NCBI GenBank assembly: GCA_034429475.1
Contig: DAOUGD010000101.1
Location: 1-63,258 of the forward strand
Length of the DNA stretch: 63,258 nucleotides
Direction: 5' to 3'
From: JAKQHY01 sp034429475
GTDB taxonomy: Bacteria > Chloroflexota > Anaerolineae > B4-G1 > SLSP01
Under the pieces are notes generated by a model that was given only the letters and a program-made list of their open reading frames with translations, had not been told where the DNA came from and did no database searches. The first letter of the stretch is position 1. Each line of letters begins with the position of its first letter. Below are positions 7,626 through 17,091 of the stretch, piece by piece. A program made the position numbers and the translations under genes.

Positions 7626-8981
7626 GTGACGTTTTTCCGTAACGTACTGGGAACCTTTGCCACCGAGATCCTCACCGTCGGGCTGAATATGTTGCTGGGC
7701 ATCCTGACGGCGCGGCTGCTGGGGCCAGAGCAACGCGGTATCCTGACGTTGCTGATGACGCTGCCCCTTACGTTGGTTCACTTTGCCGACCTGGGCATCT
7801 CGCAAGCCAATATTTATCTGATCGGACGGCGCAAACGCCCGGCGGAGGTGATCCTGACCAATTCGCTGGCGATTGCCCTGGGCATTAGCTTCATCATTGT
7901 CGCGGTACTCTGGCTGTTGCGCGATCTGGTGCTCAGCACGCTGCTGCGTGGCTTGCCAGCGCCCTACTTTGGTGTCGTCCTGCTGTTGTTGCCGTTGCTA
8001 TTGCTCTATACCTACTGGATGGCAATCCTACGCGCCTGGGAGCGCTTTCGCCTGGTTAATTTGCTGCTGTTGCTGATGCCACTCGCGCTGTTGCTGTGTA
8101 TGACGCCGGCGCTGTTGCTATCCGGGGGCGCTTTTAAGTGGGCGGTGGCTGCTTATCTGGGCGGCAGTCTGTTGACGATTGGCGTGAGTCTGTTGGTTGT
8201 CGGTCGCCAGGTGCGTCAACAATCGGCCGGCGGTCATAGACTCTTTGACGCCTGCCTGGCGCGTGAGTCGCTGAGCTTCGGCCTGAAATCTTACGTTCAG
8301 AATCTGGCGGGTCATTTGGCTTACCGGTTGGACATCTATCTGATGGCGTTGTTCCTCGCTCCACGCGATGTGGCTTTTTATTCCATTGCCGTTTCTATCG
8401 CTGAACTGGCGTGGTATATTCCCAATTCTGTCGGCATCGTCTTGTTCCCTAAGCTTTCCAATGAGGCCGAAGAGCGGGTTCACCCTTTGACGGCGGAAAT
8501 TTGTCGCCACACCTTTGTCATCACTCTGCTGGCGACTGTGGGGGTAACGGCGGCCGGCATCATTGGAATTCCCCTGCTGTACGGTGTCGAATACCGGCCG
8601 GCCATTTTGCCATTGTTGGCGTTGGGACCTGGCATTGTGCTGATGAGTCTGTACAAGGTATTGACCCGCAACTTTTCCAGTCGTAATCGGCAGCAAGTGT
8701 CTGTGATTGTCGCACTGATAGGTCTGGCGCTCAATGTGGTCCTCAACGTGTGGTTGATCCCTCGCCTCGGCACGGCGGGGGCGGCGCTAGCTTCTTCAAT
8801 CGCCTACACCGTGATGAGTGTGATGCTGTTGATCGCCTTCCAGCGGGAATCTCAGCTCACATGGCGTCAGATTGCTTTGCCTGGAAAGGATGACTGGAAA
8901 CGGTACACGCAGCTCGGATTGCACCTCCGGGCCAAATTGCAGCAACGTAGCAAACCGCTTGACGGACGGGTCGGGGGATAA
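7626..8981 (+). CDS. Polysaccharide flippase (Wzx/MurJ-like MOP family)
   Basis: This is a 451-residue integral membrane protein with about twelve to fourteen hydrophobic helices. It starts FFRNVLGTFATEILTVGLNM and contains ARLLGPEQRGI near residue 36, a typical N-terminal MOP/Wzx pattern. YRLDIYLMALFLAPRDVAFY and GVEYRPAILPLLALGPGI fit the second half of the bundle. It would flip a lipid-linked glycan across the cytoplasmic membrane. The GTG start lies nine bases after the RtcB-like stop, preceded by TAGGGG. Its glycan is unknown, but the enzymes upstream in this operon are the obvious suppliers. Confidence 0.87.
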   Translation: MTFFRNVLGTFATEILTVGLNMLLGILTARLLGPEQRGILTLLMTLPLTLVHFADLGISQANIYLIGRRKRPAEVILTNSLAIALGISFIIVAVLWLLRDLVLSTLLRGLPAPYFGVVLLLLPLLLLYTYWMAILRAWERFRLVNLLLLLMPLALLLCMTPALLLSGGAFKWAVAAYLGGSLLTIGVSLLVVGRQVRQQSAGGHRLFDACLARESLSFGLKSYVQNLAGHLAYRLDIYLMALFLAPRDVAFYSIAVSIAELAWYIPNSVGIVLFPKLSNEAEERVHPLTAEICRHTFVITLLATVGVTAAGIIGIPLLYGVEYRPAILPLLALGPGIVLMSLYKVLTRNFSSRNRQQVSVIVALIGLALNVVLNVWLIPRLGTAGAALASSIAYTVMSVMLLIAFQRESQLTWRQIALPGKDDWKRYTQLGLHLRAKLQQRSKPLDGRVGG

Positions 8982-9008
8982 GGCCACCACTTGGGACCAT
9001 CGGACTGT

Positions 9009-10475
9009 ATGACTAAGAATATAGATAAACTGGCGCAATCGTCGGGAAACGTAGACCCGTCTACTGTCTACCGCTTACCGTCTACTCTTCAGTATCTGTT
9101 ACTTGGGCTGATTATCCTCGTGGCGGCGGCGTTACGTTTCCACAAACTGGGCCAGTGGAGTTTCTGGATAGATGAAATCTGGTCAATGACGACTGCTCTT
9201 GACTTGAGGGCCTGGAGAGACGATCTATTTGAGTTTCACACGCTCTTCTATTTTATGCTCAAGCCGGTTTTACTGTCTGTGGATATCAACGAATGGAATG
9301 CGCGGCTCGTGCCGGCTGTGATTGGCGTTGTGTCAATCCCCATTCTCTTCTTTCCTACCAGGAAGATGTTTGGGCCGTGGGTGGCGAACTTCACGGCTGT
9401 TCTGTTGGCGATTGCTCCGTGGCATCTTTTCTGGTCTCAGAATGTCCGGTATTACACCCTCTTACTTCTGCTGTACAGTTTGGCGTTGCTGTCCTTCTAT
9501 TGGGGGCTGGAGACGGACCAATTCGGACACATCCTCGTCTCTTGGATTACTTGGACTCTTGCCTTGCTGACAAATTTGACGGCGGCATTTCTGCTTCCTA
9601 CCATCCTGATTTATGTGTTCTTATTGAAGGCACTGCCTGTCGAGAGGCCGCGCGGACTGCGCTTAAAGAATTTGATTCCTTTTGTTTTACTACCAGCGGT
9701 ATATTTGCTTTACGAGGGTTACAGAGTTGCATTTGCGGGGAAAGACCTGACTGTTTCCAAGCTGCTCTCTTTCTTTTTCGTCGGTCAGAGTCTCGGCCCT
9801 GTGCGCCTGGTGGCCGGGGTTGCTTATTATATCGGCGTTCCCCTTGTGTGTCTGGCCTTGTTTGGCGGAATCTGGTTTTTGCTGGAGAAGCAGCGCTCTG
9901 GCTTGTTTCTGCTGGTGGGCGTTGTGGCGCCACTGCTCATCGTGATTTTCCTTTCGCCGTTTGCGTATGTTCACGACCGCTATGTCTTCTTGACGTTGCC
10001 GCTGTGGATCATCTTGGGAGCGTCAGCGGTAAAGGGAATCTTTTCTTTTGTCGGCGGACGTGGGCGCATCCTGGCGGTGGGCGTTATCGTCCTGCTTCTG
10101 GCAGACCCGATCGCCCAGACTTGGCTGTACTTTGGCTACCAAAATGGCAACCGGTGGGATTGGAAGGGGGCTTTTGCCACCGTGCAGCAGCGGAAAGTCG
10201 AGAACGATCTGGTCGTTACGACCTGGTGGGAGTTAGGGAGATACTATCTCGGCGAGGAGGTGCTGACGATGCGCGAACTTGACCCCCTGGCGGTTGTGGC
10301 GCGCGGTCAGCGGATGTGGTTTGTGGATGATGGCTGGGTCAATCCCACTCTATCGAAGTGGCTTCAGGAAAATGGTGAGTTGATTGAAGTACGGGATGTG
10401 CAGATGCCGGGCAAGGTCTTTCCGATGCGGGTGTATCTTTATGATCCGGCGCGGTCAGGGATGCGCGCGCCATGA
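9009..10475 (+). CDS. GT39/ArnT-like membrane glycosyltransferase
   Basis: I prefer the ATG at 9009 over a TTG 18 bases upstream, giving 488 residues. The first helix is followed by WSFWIDEIWS, with D55-E56 in the first external loop, the acidic pair expected in GT-C enzymes of the PMT/ArnT type. About ten further hydrophobic segments follow, ending in a soluble C-terminal region from about residue 370. Such proteins move a sugar from a polyprenyl-phosphate donor, here perhaps the product of the gene at 3175. Residues 17-27 come from a low-complexity DNA stretch (variants of GTCTACCG at about 9056-9085) that looks like a simple-repeat insertion. Confidence 0.75.
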   Translation: MTKNIDKLAQSSGNVDPSTVYRLPSTLQYLLLGLIILVAAALRFHKLGQWSFWIDEIWSMTTALDLRAWRDDLFEFHTLFYFMLKPVLLSVDINEWNARLVPAVIGVVSIPILFFPTRKMFGPWVANFTAVLLAIAPWHLFWSQNVRYYTLLLLLYSLALLSFYWGLETDQFGHILVSWITWTLALLTNLTAAFLLPTILIYVFLLKALPVERPRGLRLKNLIPFVLLPAVYLLYEGYRVAFAGKDLTVSKLLSFFFVGQSLGPVRLVAGVAYYIGVPLVCLALFGGIWFLLEKQRSGLFLLVGVVAPLLIVIFLSPFAYVHDRYVFLTLPLWIILGASAVKGIFSFVGGRGRILAVGVIVLLLADPIAQTWLYFGYQNGNRWDWKGAFATVQQRKVENDLVVTTWWELGRYYLGEEVLTMRELDPLAVVARGQRMWFVDDGWVNPTLSKWLQENGELIEVRDVQMPGKVFPMRVYLYDPARSGMRAP

Positions 10476-10518
10476 GCGTCGTCATTCATGGGTATGACTC
10501 TGCTGAAGAAGCCAACTA

Positions 10519-10651
10519 TTTCACGCAAAGGCGCAAAGACGCCAAGGAAAATGCAGAGCCATCTTCATATTCTTTATTGAAAATCGTGGTTTACGTTATA
10601 AAATTTAGCCCAATCTTAAAAATCTTTGCGCCTTTACGCCTTTGCGTGAAA
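10519..10651. repeat. Interspersed inverted repeat (TTTCACGCAAAGGCG type)
   Basis: The arm TTTCACGCAAAGGCGCAAAG starting at 10519 faces TTTGCGCCTTTACGCCTTTG, which continues GCGTGAAA to 10651. Two mismatches separate the arms, and an AT-rich middle of about 80 bases lies between them. This arm sequence is a widespread bacterial intergenic repeat known mainly from spurious translations such as FTQRRKDAKE and APLRLCVK. An open frame from 10472 to 10741 starts in ATGA overlap with the upstream stop but runs straight through the repeat, so I do not accept it as a gene. It may mark a gene start cut by the insertion. Confidence 0.75.
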
Positions 10652-10673
10652 CTCCCCCCTTTTTCGGGGGAGT
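10651..10673 (+). terminator. Possible terminator hairpin
   Basis: ACTCCCCC (10651-10658) pairs with GGGGGAGT (10666-10673) around a loop CTTTTTC. The stem is strong, but the downstream run is CATCTCT rather than a clean T-tract, so it may be a weak terminator, a processing site or part of the adjoining repeat. Confidence 0.35.
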
Positions 10674-10725
10674 CATCTCTGCTCATAACAAAGTATGGGA
10701 TGGAGATGATGGAGGATAAAGAACA

Positions 10726-11772
10726 ATGTCCAAGTGGTTAAGCAACATGGCGCATTTCATCCGCTGGCGCGATTGGGGGCCTGGTAAGATACCAGTGCTC
10801 TGCACCGTTTTGCTCTATGGGGGGCTGGCCAACCGTCAGGTTTCGGCGGCGTTCATTCGTGATTTTGTCCTGTTTATCTTCTTTGCCGCGCTCCATTCCG
10901 CTATGGGATACGTGGTCAACGATTGGGGGGATCGTGAACTCGACGTTCTTCACGGCAAGCCGAACGCCTTCACTTCTCTCACCCGCGCCCAGGGACTTGC
11001 AGCGCTGGCAGGTTTGTTGTTTCTGGCGCTGCTGTCGGGTCTACCCTTTGTCCGGCGCCCCATGGTGTTCCCTCTGTGGATGGGATGGGCTTTCTTCGCC
11101 CTGGCTTATTCTCTGCGACCCTTGCGACTGAAGGAGCGGGGTGCGTGGGGATTGACCGTATCTTCCCTGGCTCAATGGGCCTTGCCCATTCTGCTGGCTT
11201 TTGCGGCCTTGAGCAGGTTCGGCGGCTGGGATATGGTCGTGTTCGTTTTGGCTATTACGATCAGTGGGGCAACGTTGGAGATCGCCCACCAACGGTACGA
11301 CCGAACGCGTGATTTGAGCACCCACACGGGAACTCTGGGTGCCCGAATCGCGGCTACGAAACTGGACCGGATATTTTCTATGGCGCTCTTGATGGACAAA
11401 ATCGCCCTGGGAGCCATCATGAGTATCATCACAGTGAAACTCGCGCCGGTAACGGTTGGCTTCTGGTCGCTCTCACCAGGTCTTCCGCTCCTGGGGATTT
11501 ACATTTTTCTGTTTGCTGCCACGCTGTATGAGACAATCCGCTCACAGCAATCAGGTGAACTCCTGGACCCTTACTATTCCTCTCGACGCAGTGCGACCAA
11601 ATTCTTGCACGAGACCCTGCCGAATTTGATTGCACCTACCTATCTGATGGCCTTGGCGACAGTTTACTACCCCCCCAATGGAATTTTGCTGTTAGCTTTT
11701 TTATTCTGGCGATTGGTATTGGGACAGGCTGATTGGCAATGGCTGTTGCGAGCGTGGCAAAGATTGCTATGA
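10726..11772 (+). CDS. UbiA-family prenyltransferase
   Basis: This 348-residue membrane protein carries both aspartate-rich motifs of UbiA prenyltransferases. The first is NDWGDRELD with N65, D66, D69 and D73, and the second is DRTRD with D192 and D196. About eight hydrophobic helices surround them. UbiA enzymes bind prenyl diphosphate through Mg and transfer the prenyl chain to an aromatic ring, a sugar phosphate or glycerol phosphate. GGAGG at 10711-10715 fits the ATG at 10726. The neighbours at 13466 (geranylgeranyl-reductase-like), 14689 and 17092 point to a lipid that is prenylated, reduced and glycosylated. The acceptor cannot be read from sequence. Confidence 0.88.
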   Translation: MSKWLSNMAHFIRWRDWGPGKIPVLCTVLLYGGLANRQVSAAFIRDFVLFIFFAALHSAMGYVVNDWGDRELDVLHGKPNAFTSLTRAQGLAALAGLLFLALLSGLPFVRRPMVFPLWMGWAFFALAYSLRPLRLKERGAWGLTVSSLAQWALPILLAFAALSRFGGWDMVVFVLAITISGATLEIAHQRYDRTRDLSTHTGTLGARIAATKLDRIFSMALLMDKIALGAIMSIITVKLAPVTVGFWSLSPGLPLLGIYIFLFAATLYETIRSQQSGELLDPYYSSRRSATKFLHETLPNLIAPTYLMALATVYYPPNGILLLAFLFWRLVLGQADWQWLLRAWQRLL

Positions 11773-13457
11773 GCAAAGATAGTGTGCTACAGAAATTTGA
11801 TGCAAAATCCTGTCTTATCGCCATTTGTATCATGGGCTTTCTTCTGAGGCTCTTTCACATCTCCTACGAGAGTATGTGGTTTGATGAGATAGCCAGTTTT
11901 GTGGCGGTGAGGCAATCTACGCTTGCTGAAGTCATAGAAACCACCTATGTGACTGAGAGAACTCCCCCCCTCTACCTGGTTCTGCTGCATTGTTGGACAA
12001 AAGTGTTTGGGTTTTCGGAGTTCTCAATGCGGGTTCCTTCTGCAATATGCGGGCTTTTGACGATACCGGTGATGTATATCCTGGCCAAATCCTTATTCGG
12101 CAGTAACGTGGCGATTCTCTCTTCCCTGCTTCTCTCTATCTCGCCATTTCACATCTGGTACTCTCAAGAAGCCCGTAGTTTCACTATGCTGGTTCTCCTA
12201 ACGTTGTTATCCATCGTGTTTTTTTTGAGACTCTTCCAGGGGAAAACCAGGCCATCCCGGCTTGATTACTTGTTGTACGTCTCGGTCACATGCCTGGCCA
12301 TGTACACGAACTACCTGGCGCTTTTCACCATCATCGCTGAGAACATCATTGTGTTGCGCAAGTGGCTTAAGGAGAAGGCGCTCCCTTGCCGATGGTTCAA
12401 TGCACAGTTACTCATAGCCCTGTTGTCCATTGTTCCCTTATCCCTTTTCTTGACAAAACAGGTGTTCACAGGCTATGAAATGGGTTACAGCCGTGCCACA
12501 GACAGCGGATTATCTGCAACGACTGAGCAAAGTTCAACCGGAGAACCACTTGGTGTTGTAGATGTTACTGCCACAAGCCCACTGTCAAAGGTTGACTATA
12601 TCGTTAGGCTGATAAAGGAGCGACTAAGCCTTAGTTTCGCAAATTCACTGAAGTTACTGTTGATTCACATTCCTTACAGTTTTGGTTCTGGGCTGAAATA
12701 TGTCAATCGTTTGCCCTATTCCTGGAGCAGCCCCTTTGTATACTTATTGATCTGTCCTTCTGTACTATTATTTGTATTACTGTTTTTCTATGGGGCCTGG
12801 ACCACAAGAAATGACCACCTCTTTTCATTAGTGCTCCTATTGCTTGTTCCCATTCTGGGCGTCTTTCTGATCGTGCTCTTGGACTTGAGACCTATTTACC
12901 CCAGACATACCCTCCAGTCATTACCCTTGTTCTATATTTTTGCAGCGCGAGGTCTTTGTTGTCTGCCGCGTCCAAAAATTCGATCAAGTCTTCTTGCTGC
13001 CCTGATTGCCTCTATGATGATACCGTTGTCAATCAATACCTTCGATAAGAAGGTGTATAAGGACGATTGGCGATACATTGCCGGCTATGTTTTGCACGAT
13101 CTGACGTCGGAGGATTTCATCATCTTCCATGGAGAATTCCCCGATAGTTCCTTTTACTACTATGTTCTCCTGAACCCGAACTACAGAATGCGCTGGGAAA
13201 CGGCAAGACCGGCTACTATCACGATAAGGACAAGAGACGGGTCTTTTGATCATTTCTTGAATAACGAAGAAAACGCCTATGACCGTATGTTGGGCGAGAG
13301 TAAGCGAGTCTGGGTTATCACCTACTATGCGCAGGAAGAAGAAGGGCGCGAGCTGCGGGAGCGATTGGAACAGGATTTGACGCTCAGCCGACGAGACGAG
13401 AATCTGGGAAGGAATCTGCTTTTTGAACTATATGCGAACCCTCAGGGTTCCCGTTGA
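11769..13457 (+). CDS. GT39-like membrane glycosyltransferase
   Basis: I take the ATG at 11769, which overlaps the UbiA stop as ATGA, rather than upstream TTG/ATG codons. This gives 562 residues. ESMWFDEIAS places D39-E40 after the first helix, the GT-C acidic pair. ISPFHIWYSQEARSFTML is a second characteristic loop of this family. About ten membrane helices are followed by a soluble C-terminal domain from about 430. It is similar in plan to the gene at 9009. Base composition is more AT-rich than in its neighbours, which hints at a different origin. The lipid-linked sugar donor and acceptor are unknown. Confidence 0.78.
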   Translation: MSKDSVLQKFDAKSCLIAICIMGFLLRLFHISYESMWFDEIASFVAVRQSTLAEVIETTYVTERTPPLYLVLLHCWTKVFGFSEFSMRVPSAICGLLTIPVMYILAKSLFGSNVAILSSLLLSISPFHIWYSQEARSFTMLVLLTLLSIVFFLRLFQGKTRPSRLDYLLYVSVTCLAMYTNYLALFTIIAENIIVLRKWLKEKALPCRWFNAQLLIALLSIVPLSLFLTKQVFTGYEMGYSRATDSGLSATTEQSSTGEPLGVVDVTATSPLSKVDYIVRLIKERLSLSFANSLKLLLIHIPYSFGSGLKYVNRLPYSWSSPFVYLLICPSVLLFVLLFFYGAWTTRNDHLFSLVLLLLVPILGVFLIVLLDLRPIYPRHTLQSLPLFYIFAARGLCCLPRPKIRSSLLAALIASMMIPLSINTFDKKVYKDDWRYIAGYVLHDLTSEDFIIFHGEFPDSSFYYYVLLNPNYRMRWETARPATITIRTRDGSFDHFLNNEENAYDRMLGESKRVWVITYYAQEEEGRELRERLEQDLTLSRRDENLGRNLLFELYANPQGSR

Positions 13458-13465
13458 GGCCATTG

Positions 13466-14686
13466 ATGGACACTTATGACATTATCGTTGTCGGTGGAGG
13501 ATTGGCCGGTCTTTCGGCAGTGGCGGTCATTGCCCAGGAAAGTGATGCCGCTATCGCGCTCGTTGAGGGGCGCGGCATTGGCAGTAACAATCCCACGCCG
13601 TTGACTTTTGTGGATGTGGTAGAGCGGTTTGATCTGAATGACCATATCCAGGCTCGCTACCGCCGATTTGCTTTCCATAGTATCCTGGGTAACAAATCAG
13701 TCCATAGCTATGACTCGCCTATGTTGGTCGCGCTTAACTATTGTGGTGCCTGCGCTGAATTGTTGCGGCGAGGGCAAGCCGCAGGAACTGTCACGCTCAT
13801 TCTGAGTAAAGCCTCCCAACTGCAACGGACAACTCGCGGACACTGGCAAGTGCATACTGCCGACGGGCGAATTCTTACTGCGCCTCTGCTGATTGACGCC
13901 TCAGGGCGTGGCTTGTTTGCCACACGTGCGTTGAATTTGCCCAGACCGCGCATGTTTAGTCACTGCCTTGGACAGACTCTTGTCGGCTGCGCCGTGTCTG
14001 ACCCAGAGGAAGTGGTTTTTCTGGCGCCCTCCGAGCGCTTTGGGGATGGCGGCGGCTGGCTCTATCCGCTGGGCGATGGTCGAGTTAGCTTTGGCTATGC
14101 TACGTTGAGTCCCAACATAGACTATCCTGAGCCGCCATTACGCGAACGTTACGATTGCGCCCGACGTGAATTTCACCCTTATGCTGACTGGTTAACCGAG
14201 GCTAAAACTGAGCACATCGAAATGGGGGTGATCCCTGTATGTCCGCCACGGCGCTTTGTGTACGATGGATTGATGCTGATAGGAGATGCCGCCGGGCAGG
14301 CGACAATCTGGTCGTGTATGGGCAGTGAGCCGGCGTTGATCGCCGGGCAGTTAGCCGGTCAGGCTGCTATTGAGGCGCAGCGCCGTAAGGATTATTCCCT
14401 GGCTACGTTGGAAAGCTATCAGCGGCAATGGGATCGAGCCTACCGCCGCATCTACTGGCAGGGGGCACTGCTGGCTCCCGTTAGTTGGAGACAGGGTGAA
14501 GTGAATTGGAACCGACAGATTCCGTTGGTTCAACAACTTAGCTCTCAACAAATGTTGGCAAGGCTACGCACCAACTGGCCCTTGCTTCCCTGGTGGAAAA
14601 TCGCCTTTATTCGCGCCTACGATTGGGCCGGGCGCGTTCGACGCGGCTTGATGAGCCGACTTGGACATCGCCAGAGGCGAGGATAA
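13466..14686 (+). CDS. FAD-dependent oxidoreductase, geranylgeranyl-reductase/cyclase-like
   Basis: The ATG at 13466 gives 406 residues beginning with the FAD site IIVVGGGLAGLSAV (GxGxxG near 10-15). A second in-frame TTG at 13454 overlaps the previous stop. LIDASGRGLFATRAL and MLIGDAAGQATIWSCMGSEP are the second and third FAD contacts seen in geranylgeranyl reductases, lycopene cyclases and halogenase relatives. Members of this branch saturate or cyclise isoprenoid chains or hydroxylate aromatic rings. Its position beside a UbiA prenyltransferase favours an isoprenoid substrate. The halogenase WxWxIP motif is not seen. Confidence 0.82.
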   Translation: MDTYDIIVVGGGLAGLSAVAVIAQESDAAIALVEGRGIGSNNPTPLTFVDVVERFDLNDHIQARYRRFAFHSILGNKSVHSYDSPMLVALNYCGACAELLRRGQAAGTVTLILSKASQLQRTTRGHWQVHTADGRILTAPLLIDASGRGLFATRALNLPRPRMFSHCLGQTLVGCAVSDPEEVVFLAPSERFGDGGGWLYPLGDGRVSFGYATLSPNIDYPEPPLRERYDCARREFHPYADWLTEAKTEHIEMGVIPVCPPRRFVYDGLMLIGDAAGQATIWSCMGSEPALIAGQLAGQAAIEAQRRKDYSLATLESYQRQWDRAYRRIYWQGALLAPVSWRQGEVNWNRQIPLVQQLSSQQMLARLRTNWPLLPWWKIAFIRAYDWAGRVRRGLMSRLGHRQRRG

Positions 14687-14688
14687 CC

Positions 14689-17070
14689 GTGAATCGCTTA
14701 TCGGCAAGTTCGGTTCTCTGGCTTGACCAGATCACTTTGAAGCAGCGGCCTCAAGTAGGGGGCAAGGCTGCTGCTCTGGGAACGTTGCGGCAGGCCGGAC
14801 TACCTGTGCCGGATGGATTTTGTCTTCCCATTGAAGTGACGCCTGATAACATCAACACATATTGGGAAGCAATTGCAGGAGCCTATCGCCAACTGGCCTC
14901 CGGCGCTGAAGTTGTGGTAGTACGCTCGTCCGGTCTGAGCGAAGACTCACCCGCAGCCTCGTTTGCCGGGCAATACGAGACCGTCCTCGATGTCCGAGAT
15001 GCCGAGGCCCTCCGCTCTGCGGTTGAACATTGCTGGCAGGCCGCCCAGTCCTCCCGTGTACAAGCCTACCGGTCACGCTACAAGCATCCGCATGACGATG
15101 GACGAATACCCTTGCTCGTCCAACGGCAGGTGCCCGCGACCATCAGCGGCGTCCTTTTCACCTTAGACCCTGTGTCCGGCAGTGATGGCGAGATGTTGAT
15201 TGAGGCTGTTCCAGGGCCGGGCGAGGGTCTGGTCTCCGGCCACGTCGCCCCTGTGCGCTACCGTGTCAGCCGCCATGGACATGTCCATGCTCCATCCTCC
15301 CCGGCGTTGTTGTCGCCTGAGCAATGCCGCGCACTGGCAGAGCTGGGCGTTCGGATAGAACGTATTCTCGGAGCCGGACAAGACATCGAGTGGGCCATCG
15401 CCGGGGAGCAAGTCTATATATTGCAGGCGCGTCCCATCACCCAGAGCGGGGCCTCCCTGCCACTGTCTCAATTCTGGACCCGGGCCAATATCGGCGAGGT
15501 TCTGCCCCACGTCATCACGCCTATGACGTGGGCCGTGTTCCAGGCCACGCTGTTGAATGACCCCGCTTTTATGCTGGATGAATCTGGTGGCGCACACGAT
15601 CGTGGGGGCGTCACATGTATCCATGGCCGTGCTTACATTCGCCTGGACGGTATCCTGGATTCTTTTTGCTATCTTCCTTTGATTACGCCTCAGGTGATGA
15701 GCCAGGTATTAGGCGTCAAGCTGCCGCTGTCTGTGCAATCTTATACTCGCCCGGCGGGGTTGCCGGTTCGGCTGGCGCAGGGCGCCTTCATCCTGGATGC
15801 GCTGGGCTTTCTGCCACGCCTTTCCTGGATGATCAAGAAGATGCCATCTCCACCCGCCGCCGTCCCCGAAAACCTAGTGAGTCTGGTGGCCTGGACGACC
15901 CGCTGCTTCCAATTACATCTCAAATGCACCGCCTATGCCATTGGGGCGTTCGGCCTTCTGCAACACCTCCTCAGTCGGTGGGTGGCCGGCGACGCCGAGA
16001 TGCTTCTGTCTCAACTCCTTACCGGGAGCGAAGACCTGCAAACGGCGGCCCAGGGTATTTCTCTTTGGCGTTTGGCCCAACAAGTACAGGAGAATCCTGC
16101 CCTGCGACAGGTGCTGGAATCCAATCCGAGTTGGCCTGTTAACGCGCAGCAACTGCTTGGGATAGCTGGTGGGCCGGAATTTACCAGGACTTTTCAGGGT
16201 TTCCTGGAGGAAAATGGCGCCAGAGCTGCGGGCGAGTTTGAGTTGGCTACGCCGCGCTGGCGAGAGGCCCCCGCCTTTGTCTTGGAGGTATTGCTCAAGT
16301 TTGTACAGGCCCAGCAGACAGCGAATTTTCCCTCTAGTTTCACCCGACAGTGTCAGCGTGAAGCGGCTATCGCGCAAATCCGGGCCACATCGAAACCGGT
16401 GCGGCGCTGGATTCTTACTCGCCTCATCGCCTCATACAGCTTCTATACCGCCGCACGCGAGAACGTGAAGTACCGGTTGATGGAGGGCTACGCGCAGTTG
16501 CGTCACGTTTTCCTGGGGATAGGCGCCGATTTGGCCTCCAGGGGGGTGTTGAGCAATGCCAATGACGTCTTTTTCCTCACGCCCTCGGAAGCTTTGGCTC
16601 TGGCGCGGGGAGACGAAGCTGCGCAGCAGACACCTGCTCTGATCCAGACCCGCAAAAAGCGCCATATCTATGACGAATCTCAAGTTGCTCCAGACCTGGT
16701 GCTGGGGGATGGGCGGGAGTTTACGGGTTCTCAGGAAGGTGGATTAACCGGTATTGGGTGTAGTCCCGGTACTGTTGAAGGTGTCGCGCGCGTGCTTTTC
16801 GACATCTCTGAAATGGCTACGCTAAAGCCGGGAGAAATACTGGTTGCTCCGCACACTGACCCGGGCTGGACGCCTCTGTTTTTGGTTTGCAAGGCGATAG
16901 TTACAGAAGTGGGCGGATTTCTCTCGCATGGGGCGACCGTCGCCCGCGAGTATGGCGTTCCCGCTGTCGTCAATGTTAAAGGGGCGACGGCACAGATCCA
17001 CACCGGCGATTTTATCCGAGTAGATGGGACTGGCGGTCGGATTACCCTCTGTAGTCAAGTGAACCAGTGA
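14689..17070 (+). CDS. PEP synthase/rifampin phosphotransferase-like dikinase
   Basis: The GTG at 14689, two bases after the previous stop, fits better than a longer frame that reads into the upstream gene. It gives 793 residues. The ATP-grasp half has GGKAAALG (24-31), VRSSGLSEDS (78-87), SGVLFTLDP and EWAIAGEQVYILQARPIT. The last domain has GGFLSHGATVAREYGVPAVV with H747, the swivelling phosphohistidine. A long central region with no PEP-binding barrel gives the three-part plan of rifampin phosphotransferases: ATP site, substrate domain, His domain. Those enzymes use ATP to phosphorylate a hydroxyl with the beta phosphate. The context suggests a prenyl or lipid alcohol rather than an antibiotic, which is inference. 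Confidence 0.82.
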   Translation: MNRLSASSVLWLDQITLKQRPQVGGKAAALGTLRQAGLPVPDGFCLPIEVTPDNINTYWEAIAGAYRQLASGAEVVVVRSSGLSEDSPAASFAGQYETVLDVRDAEALRSAVEHCWQAAQSSRVQAYRSRYKHPHDDGRIPLLVQRQVPATISGVLFTLDPVSGSDGEMLIEAVPGPGEGLVSGHVAPVRYRVSRHGHVHAPSSPALLSPEQCRALAELGVRIERILGAGQDIEWAIAGEQVYILQARPITQSGASLPLSQFWTRANIGEVLPHVITPMTWAVFQATLLNDPAFMLDESGGAHDRGGVTCIHGRAYIRLDGILDSFCYLPLITPQVMSQVLGVKLPLSVQSYTRPAGLPVRLAQGAFILDALGFLPRLSWMIKKMPSPPAAVPENLVSLVAWTTRCFQLHLKCTAYAIGAFGLLQHLLSRWVAGDAEMLLSQLLTGSEDLQTAAQGISLWRLAQQVQENPALRQVLESNPSWPVNAQQLLGIAGGPEFTRTFQGFLEENGARAAGEFELATPRWREAPAFVLEVLLKFVQAQQTANFPSSFTRQCQREAAIAQIRATSKPVRRWILTRLIASYSFYTAARENVKYRLMEGYAQLRHVFLGIGADLASRGVLSNANDVFFLTPSEALALARGDEAAQQTPALIQTRKKRHIYDESQVAPDLVLGDGREFTGSQEGGLTGIGCSPGTVEGVARVLFDISEMATLKPGEILVAPHTDPGWTPLFLVCKAIVTEVGGFLSHGATVAREYGVPAVVNVKGATAQIHTGDFIRVDGTGGRITLCSQVNQ

Positions 17071-17091
17071 TAGGAAGTGAGACGTACCCCT

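Noticed and set aside
10472..10741. Open frame of 89 codons starting in ATGA overlap with the GT39-like stop
   Set aside because: Most of it is the translation of an interspersed inverted repeat (FTQRRKDAKE and APLRLCVK type), and it overlaps the well-supported UbiA start and ribosome site.
9009..13457. Exosortase among the multi-helix proteins
   Set aside because: Both proteins have the D-E pair and loops of GT39-type glycosyltransferases and lack the exosortase Cys/Arg/His pattern; no PEP-CTERM tails were found.
14593..14688. Upstream extension of the dikinase gene
   Set aside because: These codons overlap the flavoprotein gene out of frame and read as Arg-rich sequence without family similarity; the GTG at 14689 directly precedes the conserved start of the domain.
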